From an uncultured Prevotellaceae bacterium (lineage in GTDB: Bacteria > Bacteroidota > Bacteroidia > Bacteroidales > Bacteroidaceae), in the NCBI GenBank assembly GCA_900315095.1, contig OMXS01000006.1:1-64000 (forward strand): a stretch of DNA of 64,000 nucleotides, in the 5' to 3' direction. A model generated the notes under the pieces. The model was given only the letters and a program-made list of their open reading frames with translations. It did no database searches and was not told where the DNA came from. Of the stretch, positions 25,215 to 33,697 are shown one piece after another; position 1 is the stretch's first letter, and every line of letters begins with the position of its first letter. A program made the position numbers and the translations under genes.

Positions 25215-26159
25215 ATGAAGAAAATCTTTACTCTTTTCGCCACCATTATGATGGCAGTTTGTGCTAATGCAGGTGAAGTAGAGCTTTGGTCTGGTTCTGC
25301 GACAGTAAATGCATGGGAGAATGCTCCAATTTTCCTTAGTGATACTGGCACCGAACTTAAAAATGCTGGTGCCCTTCCTGGCGATTTTGTTCGTTTCTAT
25401 GCCACAGCAGAAAACCCTAATTGGCAAATACAAGTAGTTGAAGGCCACTGGGGACCTGTGTATGCAGTTTATGCTGCTACAGAATTGACGAATGAAGATG
25501 GTTCCCCTGTAAACAATGTTGTTGTTGACCTTAATACTGTTGGATATATCGAAATTGAACTTACCGAGGAGATCTTAGAGGCAGCATACACACAAAAATA
25601 TTGGGGTGGCGTATTCATACTCAATGGTGACGGTAATGTTGAAGTTACAAAGGTAACTTTGAAGACTGCTCTTGATTGGAATTCAGAGCCAGTAAATATT
25701 GAGTTTAATGAAAATGGGTTTATTCCTGCTTCTGCTTTTGAAGGGTATAACGATTATGCTAAAGTTCAGTTTACTTATAACGTAGCAGGATCGCTGTCGT
25801 CTTACCAGAATTGGGGTATCGGCGCTGTTCAAAGTTCTGATGGAAATACGAATGTCGTTAACCTGCCCGCTTCAAGCCTCGGCGATATTACTGTTGGCTG
25901 TTTCAAAAAAGACCTGCAACCAGCTTTTGATGCTACACCAGAAGGTCTCTTGTTTAATGTATGGGGTTTTGGTGATGGCGTTTGTGTCGGTTCTCGTGTA
26001 AAGGTCGAGGTGTTTGATGTTGTTTCTACAGGAATCAATGCAGTTCGCTCTGAGGTGGAGAACGAGAACGCTCCTATATACAACCTCGCAGGACAGAGAG
26101 TTGACAAGTCTTACAAGGGTGTAGTTATCCAGAACGGTAAGAAGTTCATCCAGAAGTAA
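25215..26159 (+). CDS. Secreted beta-rich protein with C-terminal tail, function unknown
   Basis: 314 residues with a signal peptide (ends VCANA). The body is Gly/Asn/Trp-containing and probably beta-sandwich in two similar halves, like carbohydrate-binding modules; no family is recognised with confidence. The last about 30 residues, IYNLAGQRVDKSYKGVVI then QNGKKF, match the tail of the GH5 endoglucanase at 41921-43681 and resemble type IX secretion-type C-terminal signals. Placed between mannanase and esterase genes, a glycan-binding role is plausible but unproven. Confidence 0.8.
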   Translation: MKKIFTLFATIMMAVCANAGEVELWSGSATVNAWENAPIFLSDTGTELKNAGALPGDFVRFYATAENPNWQIQVVEGHWGPVYAVYAATELTNEDGSPVNNVVVDLNTVGYIEIELTEEILEAAYTQKYWGGVFILNGDGNVEVTKVTLKTALDWNSEPVNIEFNENGFIPASAFEGYNDYAKVQFTYNVAGSLSSYQNWGIGAVQSSDGNTNVVNLPASSLGDITVGCFKKDLQPAFDATPEGLLFNVWGFGDGVCVGSRVKVEVFDVVSTGINAVRSEVENENAPIYNLAGQRVDKSYKGVVIQNGKKFIQK

Positions 26160-26350
26160 ACAGAGAACTATACATTATTATTATAGATAGGGGACATACA
26201 TCAAGTATGCCCCTATTTATTTCTTCGTAAATTCATTAATAAAGGCTTGTAATGGTTGATAATCCGCTTAATTATAAATAATTAACAAACTAATTTGCGA
26301 AAGTGTTAGTTAAAGGCAATAAAGTATTATGCATTTTGCGCAATTTTAAT

Positions 26351-26358
26351 TACCTTTG
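26351..26358 (+). promoter_or_regulatory. -7 box of the CE7-GH26-GH130-GPH-AGE operon
   Basis: TACCTTTG directly before GCATGC. A reading frame starting at a TTG in this box was discarded because the box must lie upstream of the message. Confidence 0.65.
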
Positions 26359-26391
26359 CATGCAATAAATCATACTACAATCAAGCTATTA

Positions 26392-27681
26392 ATGAAGAAC
26401 GTTTTATTATTCTTATTAACCCTTATAGCTGCTCTTCCTGTAAGTGCACAAATCAGGGGCAACAGCATAACCGTTACTGTTACACCCGACCATAAGGATT
26501 GGACATACAAAGTGGGCGAGAAAGCAACATTCAAGGTATGTGTGCTGCGTTCGGGCACGCAGATAGACAATGCTGTTGTTGACTATGAGGCAGGTCCGGA
26601 GATGTATCCTGATGTCAAGAAAACAAATGTTACGCTGAAGGATGGTACTATGACGTGGACAGGCACTATGAAGCAACCAGGTTTCTATCGCTTGCAGGTG
26701 ACTGCTCATGTCGGCGGCAAGGACTACAAGGGAGCATGCGGAGCGGCATTCTCCCCCGAGCAGTTGCAGCCATCAACAGTAATGCCCAAGGACTTTGAAG
26801 AGTTCTGGCAGAATGCGATAAGCGAGGCGCGCAAGACAGAGCTTAATCCCACCAAACGGTTGCTTCCTGAGCGTTGCACTAAGGACGTAAATGTATATGA
26901 GGTATCGTTCCAGAACATTCTGCCTAACTATCGTACATACGGCATACTTTGTGTTCCCGTGAAGGAAGGCAAGTATCCCGCTCTGCTTAGAGTGCCAGGT
27001 GCTGGCGTTCGTCCGTATGGAGGTGATGTGTATACAGCATCACAAGGTGCGGTAACTCTGGAGATAGGCATTCATGGCATACCTGTGACTATGGAGCAAA
27101 AGGTGTATGACGATGTATATAGCGGCGCTTTGTCGGGATATTGGGAATTCAACATGGACAATCGCGACAAGCACTATTATAAACGGGTCGTTATAGGTTG
27201 TATCCGAGCGCTCGACTATATCGAGCAATACACTCCGTGGAACGGTAAGGAAATGGGAGTGTCGGGTTCAAGTCAAGGAGGATTCCTGACACTTGCTACA
27301 GCAGGACTGGACAAGCGTATAACATACTATGCCCCCGTGCATGCTGCACTTTGCGACCATACTAATTCACTACGCGGTATTGCCTGCGGATGGCCGCATT
27401 ATTTCTATTGGAACAAAGGCAAGGGGCAAGAAAAGCAAATAGAAGTGTCACGTTATTATGACGGCGTGAACTTCGCCCGCCTTATCACTAGCGGGCAGAA
27501 GGGATGGTTCTCGTTTGGATATAATGATGACGTGGTGCCCCCCACAACGGCTTGGGCAACATACAATACCGTGAAAGGCCCGAAGGAGATATCTCCATAT
27601 CAGGCCACATGGCACTTCTGGCATCAGGAGCAATGGGACGAATGGGAAGACTGGATGCTTAAACAAATGAATATAAAATAA
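26392..27681 (+). CDS. Secreted acetyl xylan esterase-type enzyme (CE7/AXE1)
   Basis: 429 residues from the ATG at 26392, with a signal peptide (MKNVLLFLLTLIAALPVSAQ). An N-terminal beta-rich domain (about 20-125) precedes the AXE1 hydrolase: MPKDFEEFWQNAI, LLRVPGAGVRPYGG, GVSGSSQGGFLTLATAG (nucleophile Ser), a candidate Asp in YNDDVVPP, and the late HFWHQ His. CE7 enzymes remove acetyl groups from oligosaccharides; here acetylated mannan or xylan is likely. It is the first gene of a five-gene run with short gaps. Confidence 0.9.
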   Translation: MKNVLLFLLTLIAALPVSAQIRGNSITVTVTPDHKDWTYKVGEKATFKVCVLRSGTQIDNAVVDYEAGPEMYPDVKKTNVTLKDGTMTWTGTMKQPGFYRLQVTAHVGGKDYKGACGAAFSPEQLQPSTVMPKDFEEFWQNAISEARKTELNPTKRLLPERCTKDVNVYEVSFQNILPNYRTYGILCVPVKEGKYPALLRVPGAGVRPYGGDVYTASQGAVTLEIGIHGIPVTMEQKVYDDVYSGALSGYWEFNMDNRDKHYYKRVVIGCIRALDYIEQYTPWNGKEMGVSGSSQGGFLTLATAGLDKRITYYAPVHAALCDHTNSLRGIACGWPHYFYWNKGKGQEKQIEVSRYYDGVNFARLITSGQKGWFSFGYNDDVVPPTTAWATYNTVKGPKEISPYQATWHFWHQEQWDEWEDWMLKQMNIK

Positions 27682-27691
27682 CGATTATAAC

Positions 27692-28807
27692 ATGAAAAAA
27701 TTATTAATGACTGCAATGGTAGCAGCAACGGTTGTTGCTTGTACAACTAAGCAAAACGTGTCAGAGCAGACAGGTGCTCAGCAGCTGGCTGAACGACTCG
27801 ACTCACTTCAGAAGAAGGGCATCATGTTCGGTCATCAAGACGACCCGTTTTATGGTCTTACATGGGAATATCAAAACGACAGTAGTGACGTGAAGAATGT
27901 CTGCGGTGATTATCCTGCCGTGATGGGCTTTGAACTTGGAGGCATTGAAATGGGCGATGCAAAGAGTCTTGACAGCGTGCCTTTCACACGAATTACACAA
28001 GAGATAATCAACCACCACAACCGCGGCGGTATAATTACAATCAGCTGGCATCCGCGCAATCCCGTTACAACTATTGATGGCGGCGGTCCTGCAGGACAGA
28101 AGTTCCCAGAGGGTACAGCATGGGATGTTACCGACTCCACTATTGTTAAGCAGATACTTCCTGGTGGCGCTTGTCATGAGAAGTTCCAGACATGGATGCA
28201 GCGACTCTCAGATTTCATGGCTACCTTAAAGACCGCAGACGGAAAGAAGATTCCTGTTATTTTCCGTCCTTGGCATGAGAACTCTGGTTCTTGGTTCTGG
28301 TGGGGCGAGAAGCTCTGTACTGTTGACGAGTACAAGGCTTTATGGAACATGTTGCAAGACAAGTTGAAGGCTGATGGCTTTGATAATATCTTGTGGGCAT
28401 ATTCTCCAGGTATGGAAGATAATCTGACCGCAGAGCGTCTGTTGGTGCGCTATCCTGGTGATGACCGTGTGGATATGATAGGCCTTGACGGATACCAATG
28501 GAAACCGGAAGAGAAAGACAAGTTCATCGAGCGTGGCAAGCAGAACCTTACAGTTCTTTGTCAGGTGGCAAAAGAGCACAACCTTATTCCTGCTCTTACC
28601 GAGTGTGGTATGAAGAATCTTACTGAGCCTACATGGTGGACATCAACTTTGCTGCCGACGGTAAAGGGATTCCCAATCTGCTATATGCTCGTATGGCGCA
28701 ACTATAAAGATGAGTTCTTCGGACCTGCTCCATCTCATCCAACTGCTCCTTACTTCAAGGACTTCTACGCAGATGACGTGACATTATTCCTCAACGACAT
28801 TAAATAA
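27692..28807 (+). CDS. Lipoprotein GH26 beta-mannanase
   Basis: 371 residues. The N terminus MKKLLMTAMVAATVVAC is a lipoprotein signal with Cys 17, so it should be anchored in a membrane. Catalytic acid/base Glu 196 lies in RPWHENSGSWFWWG and nucleophile Glu 304 in PALTECGMKN, the GH26 signatures. It should release mannobiose from mannan or mannooligosaccharides. It starts 10 bp after the CE7 stop and 17 bp before GH130. Confidence 0.95.
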   Translation: MKKLLMTAMVAATVVACTTKQNVSEQTGAQQLAERLDSLQKKGIMFGHQDDPFYGLTWEYQNDSSDVKNVCGDYPAVMGFELGGIEMGDAKSLDSVPFTRITQEIINHHNRGGIITISWHPRNPVTTIDGGGPAGQKFPEGTAWDVTDSTIVKQILPGGACHEKFQTWMQRLSDFMATLKTADGKKIPVIFRPWHENSGSWFWWGEKLCTVDEYKALWNMLQDKLKADGFDNILWAYSPGMEDNLTAERLLVRYPGDDRVDMIGLDGYQWKPEEKDKFIERGKQNLTVLCQVAKEHNLIPALTECGMKNLTEPTWWTSTLLPTVKGFPICYMLVWRNYKDEFFGPAPSHPTAPYFKDFYADDVTLFLNDIK

Positions 28808-28824
28808 ACACATCTATTATAATC

Positions 28825-29991
28825 ATGACAGATTTTGCAAAGAGAGCAGAAGCATTGCGTGCCCGCCACGAGGAACTGCTCACGCTGAAGAATGAACCAA
28901 TAGAGTGGGGTAACGGTATTTACACAAAATACAAGAACCCTATCATAACAGCAGAACACACGCCGCTGGAATGGCGTTATGATTTCTGCGAGAAGGACAA
29001 CCCGTACCTGATGCAGCGAATAATGATGAATGCAACGCTTAACTCGGGTGCAATAAAATGGAACGGCAAGTATCTTCTAGTTGTACGTGTGGAGGGTGCT
29101 GACCGCAAGAGCTTCTTTGCTGTTGCAGAGAGTCCTAACGGAATAGACAACTTCCGCTTCTGGGAAGAACCGATAACAATGCCTGAGGATATAATTCCTG
29201 CAACGAATATCTATGACATGCGCATCACGGCGCATGAGGACGGATGGATTTATGGCATCTTCTGCGCAGAGCGCCACGATGATGCGATGCCTGGCGACCT
29301 GAGTGCAGCAACGGCAACGGCTGCAATAGCACGTACCAAAGACTTGAAGACATGGGAGCGTCTGCCTGACCTGAAGACAAAGAGCCAGCAACGCAACGTT
29401 GTTCTTCATCCAGAGTTCGTTGATGGTAAGTATGCACTCTATACCCGTCCTCAGGACGGTTTCATCGATACAGGTAGCGGCGGCGGCATAGGCTGGGCAC
29501 TTGTTGATGACATCACAAACGCTGAGGTGAAAGAGGAGAAGATAATCAACGCCCGTCACTATCATACCATTATGGAAGTGAAGAACGGCGAAGGTCCTCA
29601 TCCGATAAAGACTCCTAAGGGATGGCTGCATCTTGCTCATGGAGTGCGTGGATGCGCCAGCGGTCTGCGATACGTATTATATATGTATATGACAGCACTT
29701 GACGATCCTACACATGTGATTGCTCAGCCAGGAGGTTATTTCCTTGTTCCTGAGGGATGGGAGTATATTGGCGATGTGATGAATGTTGTGTTTGCAAATG
29801 GATGGATTGCAGATGAGGATGGCAAGGTGTTCATTTATTATGCCTCATCAGACACCCGCATGCATGTAGCTACGTCAACAATCGATAAGTTGATTGATTA
29901 TTGCATGAACACTCCTCAAGACGGATTTACTACAGGTGCTTCAGTAGAAACAATAAAGGCACTTGTTAGGAAAAACAAGAACATCAAGTAA
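28825..29991 (+). CDS. 4-O-beta-D-mannosyl-D-glucose phosphorylase (GH130)
   Basis: 388 residues, no signal peptide, so cytoplasmic. The start FAKRAEALRARHEELLTLK and the block NPYLMQRIMMNATLNSGAI, KYLLVVRVEGADRKSFFAVAES are characteristic of GH130 subfamily 1. It splits mannosyl-beta-1,4-glucose with phosphate to mannose-1-phosphate and glucose. With the epimerase and GH26 gene in the same operon the assignment to the mannobiose pathway is strong. Confidence 0.94.
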   Translation: MTDFAKRAEALRARHEELLTLKNEPIEWGNGIYTKYKNPIITAEHTPLEWRYDFCEKDNPYLMQRIMMNATLNSGAIKWNGKYLLVVRVEGADRKSFFAVAESPNGIDNFRFWEEPITMPEDIIPATNIYDMRITAHEDGWIYGIFCAERHDDAMPGDLSAATATAAIARTKDLKTWERLPDLKTKSQQRNVVLHPEFVDGKYALYTRPQDGFIDTGSGGGIGWALVDDITNAEVKEEKIINARHYHTIMEVKNGEGPHPIKTPKGWLHLAHGVRGCASGLRYVLYMYMTALDDPTHVIAQPGGYFLVPEGWEYIGDVMNVVFANGWIADEDGKVFIYYASSDTRMHVATSTIDKLIDYCMNTPQDGFTTGASVETIKALVRKNKNIK

Positions 29992-30034
29992 CAAATAATT
30001 AATATCATATTAACACAATACAATAATTACTAAA

Positions 30035-31636
30035 ATGGCAAGTTTAAAAGAAAAAATCGGATACGCGCTTGGTGATGCGGCCGCAGGTGGTATTACTTGG
30101 AAAATCATGTCCATCGCCTTCCCGTTGTTCTTTACTAGTGTGTTTGGACTTACTGTTGCTGATACAGCGGCATTGATGCTTATCGCCCGTATGTTTGACG
30201 TTGTTACCGACCCTCTCATGGGTGCTTTGGCTGACAGAACCCGGTCGAAATTTGGTACATATAGGCCTTGGCTTATTTTCGGAGCCATACCTTTCGGACT
30301 TATATTTGCTCTCTTGCTCTATACTCCAGACTTCGGTCCTGTGGGTAAGCGCATCTGGGCATACACCTTCTATTTGGTGATGATGGCTATGTACACGGCT
30401 GTAAATGTACCTTACGGCTCATTGCTTGGCGTGATGACCGACGATGACAACGAGAAAAATCAGTTCTCCTCATTCCGTATGGTGGGCGCCTATGCTATGG
30501 GATTCATCACGCTTTTCGCCTTCCCATACGTTCAGAAAATTGTGGGTGGCAGCGAACAGCACCAGTACGCGGTTATTGGTATTGTGTTTGGTGCCATTGC
30601 CGCTCTTGGCACGCTTGCCTGTGGCTTGCTCACCAAGGAGCGTCTGAAACCAGTCAGAGCAGAGAAATTCTCTTTCAAACCGTTTAAAGACCTGTTTAAG
30701 AACAAGCCATGGATTTATCTTACACTCATAGGTATATGTACCAATTTCTTCAACGGATTCCGCTATGCGGCAGCCGGATACATGTTCGATTATGTGTTGG
30801 GTAAGGAAATCACAATCAGTAGTCTCATAATCAACTACACCGTGTTTATGACTTTCGGTGAGGTGACTTGTATGATATTTGGCGGATTGTCTCCAAAGTT
30901 CACTCAATGGGTGGGTTCAAAGCGCAAAGCGTTCATTTGGGCAGCCCTGATATGTGTGTTCTTCTCCGTACTGTTCTTCTTCATTCCAAGAGATGCGTCT
31001 TACATCTGGGTGCTCATCGCTATCGTGGTGCTCACCTCTGTGGGTATTGGTCTTTATTCTCCGCTGCTCTGGTCGATGTATGCCGATGTTGCTGATTATG
31101 CTACAGAGAAGAACGGAACTTCTTCAACAGGTCTTATCTTCTCATCGGGTACTATGGCTCAGAAGTTCGGCACCGCAATCTCGGGCTCGCTAGTTGTCTT
31201 GCTGATGGGTATCGCAGGCTTCAGTTCTGGTACAATGTCGGTAGATGACAAGATTGTGCCAGAAGAAGGTGCTGTAAATGTAACTTATGTAGACCAGAAG
31301 GAGCAAAAGCAGTCGCTAATCTCCATTAAGGGTGAGGAGGCAAAGAAGTTTATTGAATGGTCGACTCTTGCCAATAGCGATATCATTTCCAATGCAGGCG
31401 GCAAGGTCGAGGTAAACTCTGATGGATTAAACAAACTCAGGAACCGTATCGCTTCGTTGTCTGGCGAAACACAACTTACTACTGTGGAGATGGACAAGAG
31501 TGGCAACAACACGGTAATAACGATAGACAAAATGGAGTCGGTGAGAAGTATGGTATGGATGCTGTTCTCTATCTTCCCTGCCATCTTTGCTCTGCTTATC
31601 GTCTTCCTTACAAAACTTTATCCTATTAAAAAGTAA
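30035..31636 (+). CDS. GPH-family sugar:cation symporter with a long late loop
   Basis: 533 residues, 12 predicted membrane segments of the glycoside-pentoside-hexuronide family: early YALGDAAAGGITWKI, DVVTDPLMGALADRTRSKFGTYRPWL and later SMYADVADYATEKNGTSSTGL. A hydrophilic insert of about 100 residues (about 398-508, GTMSVDDKIVP to ITIDKMESV) lies before the last membrane segment and makes it longer than most family members. It should import mannobiose or mannooligosaccharides. The gap to the next gene is 3 bp. Confidence 0.92.
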   Translation: MASLKEKIGYALGDAAAGGITWKIMSIAFPLFFTSVFGLTVADTAALMLIARMFDVVTDPLMGALADRTRSKFGTYRPWLIFGAIPFGLIFALLLYTPDFGPVGKRIWAYTFYLVMMAMYTAVNVPYGSLLGVMTDDDNEKNQFSSFRMVGAYAMGFITLFAFPYVQKIVGGSEQHQYAVIGIVFGAIAALGTLACGLLTKERLKPVRAEKFSFKPFKDLFKNKPWIYLTLIGICTNFFNGFRYAAAGYMFDYVLGKEITISSLIINYTVFMTFGEVTCMIFGGLSPKFTQWVGSKRKAFIWAALICVFFSVLFFFIPRDASYIWVLIAIVVLTSVGIGLYSPLLWSMYADVADYATEKNGTSSTGLIFSSGTMAQKFGTAISGSLVVLLMGIAGFSSGTMSVDDKIVPEEGAVNVTYVDQKEQKQSLISIKGEEAKKFIEWSTLANSDIISNAGGKVEVNSDGLNKLRNRIASLSGETQLTTVEMDKSGNNTVITIDKMESVRSMVWMLFSIFPAIFALLIVFLTKLYPIKK

Positions 31637-31639
31637 GAG

Positions 31640-32947
31640 ATGAACGAGGCAATAAGAACTCTAAAGGCAGAGGTATGCGACGTTCTTGAGAACAATATCC
31701 TTAACTTCTGGCTTAACAACATGGTCGATAATGACAATGGAGGTTTCTATGGTCAGATGACAGGCGAAGGAGTGCTCAAACCTATGGCGGACAAAGGTGG
31801 CATCCTTAATGCGCGCATACTTTGGTCGTTCTCTGCTGCCTATCGTGTTTTGTCAAAGAAACCACATGCATCAGAAAAGGCTCAACAGTATCTCGAGGCA
31901 GCCACTCGTGCAAAGGATTATATCATTGAGAACTTCATTGATAAGGAGTACGGCGGCACATATTGGAGTCTCGACTACAAGGGTAATCCCAAGGATACCA
32001 AGAAACAGTTCTATGCCATTGGTTTCATGATTTATGGATTGTCTGAGTATGCTCGAGCAACTGGTGATCGTGAGGCATTGGAATATGCTTTGAACCTTTT
32101 CGAGTGCATAGAGGAACATTCTCTTGACACAGAATATAATGGTTACATAGAGGCTTGCACTCGCGAGTGGGGAGAGATAGCAGACATGCGACTCTCAGAA
32201 CTTGATGCCAATTTCCCCAAGTCGCAGAACACACATCTCCACATTATAGAGCCATACACCAATCTTTATAGATGCCTCAAGGAGATGCAGGAATCAGAGT
32301 TTTGCAACTATGTGCCGACAATTGGTTCGGTGCTTCCAATAGGTACGGTTGTTGACCAGGAAATCATGCTTCGAGTGGAGTCGGCCTTGCGCAATCTTAT
32401 CGATATCTTCACGGATAAGATGCTTAACCCGGAGACCCATCATCTTGACCTTTTCTTTGATATGGATTGGACGCGTGAGGCAGGAGCACTTGAGAGTTAT
32501 GGTCACGACATTGAGTGTTCGTGGTTGTTGCACGAGGCTGCTCTTGTACTTGGTGATGAAACGGTGTTAAAGAAGGTGGAACCTATAGTTCAACTTGTTG
32601 CTAAGGCGTCAGAGAAAGGACTCAATGCCGACGGTTCAATGGTGCATGAGGCAAATCTCGATACTGGTTATGTTGATACCGACCGCCATTGGTGGGTTCA
32701 GGCAGAGAATGTCGTTGGGTGGACAAACATCTATCAGTATTTTGGTGACGAGTCAGCACTTCATAAAGCACTTAACGGATGGCAATACATCAAGGACAAT
32801 CTCATCGACCGTGAGGGTGGTGAATGGTTCTGGAGCCGTGACCCAGAGCGCAACATCAACCGTAAGGATGATAAGGCTGGCTTCTGGAAGTGTCCTTATC
32901 ATAACAGTCGCATGTGCCTTGAGATTATCGAAAGGGAGATTGGTTGA
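31640..32947 (+). CDS. AGE-family cellobiose/mannobiose 2-epimerase
   Basis: 435 residues with the (alpha/alpha)6-barrel pattern of the N-acylglucosamine 2-epimerase family. Motifs: FWLNNMVDNDNGGFYGQM, GGILNARILWSFSAAYR, FYAIGFMIYGLSEYA, SYGHDIECSWLL (catalytic His) and DRHWWVQAENVVGW. In Bacteroides fragilis the neighbour of GH130 mannosylglucose phosphorylase converts mannobiose to mannosylglucose. The same pairing here supports that role. It ends the operon and overlaps the start of a repeat-based hairpin. Confidence 0.93.
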   Translation: MNEAIRTLKAEVCDVLENNILNFWLNNMVDNDNGGFYGQMTGEGVLKPMADKGGILNARILWSFSAAYRVLSKKPHASEKAQQYLEAATRAKDYIIENFIDKEYGGTYWSLDYKGNPKDTKKQFYAIGFMIYGLSEYARATGDREALEYALNLFECIEEHSLDTEYNGYIEACTREWGEIADMRLSELDANFPKSQNTHLHIIEPYTNLYRCLKEMQESEFCNYVPTIGSVLPIGTVVDQEIMLRVESALRNLIDIFTDKMLNPETHHLDLFFDMDWTREAGALESYGHDIECSWLLHEAALVLGDETVLKKVEPIVQLVAKASEKGLNADGSMVHEANLDTGYVDTDRHWWVQAENVVGWTNIYQYFGDESALHKALNGWQYIKDNLIDREGGEWFWSRDPERNINRKDDKAGFWKCPYHNSRMCLEIIEREIG

Positions 32948-33041
32948 TGGTTGAAGGTTGAAGGTTGATGGTTGAGCGAAGTTAGTAATGCATATTAGTT
33001 AATCTAATGTTGCTCAACGTTCAACCTTCAACGTTCAACAT
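32942..33041. repeat. Heptamer-based inverted repeat after the epimerase gene
   Basis: The left arm (about 32944-32976) is made of GGTTGAA/GGTTGAT units and the right arm (33011-33040) of TTCAACC/TTCAACG units, pairing over about 30 bp with few mismatches. The loop is about 35 bp. It could act as a terminator or belong to the same class as loci A-C. Confidence 0.75.
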
Positions 33042-33059
33042 AAAAAAGTCGATTTTTAT

Positions 33060-33090
33060 TTTGTGTTCCCGTTTTTTTCGTATAACTTTG
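33060..33090 (+). promoter_or_regulatory. Promoter of the sua5-clc genes
   Basis: TTTG (33060-33063), 19 bp gap, TAACTTTG (33083-33090). The GTG start is 37 bp downstream. Confidence 0.75.
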
Positions 33091-33126
33091 CCGGTTGTTT
33101 CCGGTAAAATAAATATTTAAGATAAC

Positions 33127-33696
33127 GTGACACAGAAAGAAGATATTCAGAATGCTGTAAATGTGATGCGGCAAGGTGGTGTGATTCTTTACCCCACAGA
33201 TACCGTGTGGGGCATCGGTTGCGATGCCACTAACGAGGAAGCTGTAGCAAAGGTGTTCAAGATAAAGCAGCGTGACGATTCTAAAGCATTGATTTGTCTG
33301 GTAGATTCTGATGTTCGCCTCGAGCGATATGTGAGGAATGTGCCTGAGGTCGCTTGGCAAGTAATGGAGTATGCCACAAAACCTACAACCGTAATTCTTG
33401 ATAATGCGGTGAATCTTGCGCCCAATCTTATTGCAGAGGACGGAAGTATCGCTATGCGCATCACTCGTGAGCCGTTCTCAAAAGAGTTGTGCTACCGCTT
33501 CCAGAAACCCATAGTATCTACGAGTGTCAACATCAGCGGAATGCCTCCTGCTCAGAACTATGCCGACATTGCACCTGAACTTCTCGAGGCAGCCGACTAT
33601 GTTTGCTTCTCACGTCGTCAGGAACACAAGCCCCACACGCCATCGTGCATTATTAAGATAAAGGAAGACGGAGAGATTACTTTTATAAGAAAGTGA
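33127..33696 (+). CDS. tsaC: L-threonylcarbamoyladenylate synthase (TsaC/Sua5 type)
   Basis: 189 residues starting at GTG. YrdC-fold signatures: GGVILYPTDTVWGIGCDA, KIKQRDDSKALICL (KxR...SxN-type ligand residues), MRITREPF and PIVSTSVNISG. It makes the threonylcarbamoyl-AMP needed for t6A37 in tRNAs. It is the short form, without the Sua5 C-terminal domain. The next gene starts 1 bp after its stop. Confidence 0.93.
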   Translation: MTQKEDIQNAVNVMRQGGVILYPTDTVWGIGCDATNEEAVAKVFKIKQRDDSKALICLVDSDVRLERYVRNVPEVAWQVMEYATKPTTVILDNAVNLAPNLIAEDGSIAMRITREPFSKELCYRFQKPIVSTSVNISGMPPAQNYADIAPELLEAADYVCFSRRQEHKPHTPSCIIKIKEDGEITFIRK

Positions 33697-33697
33697 C

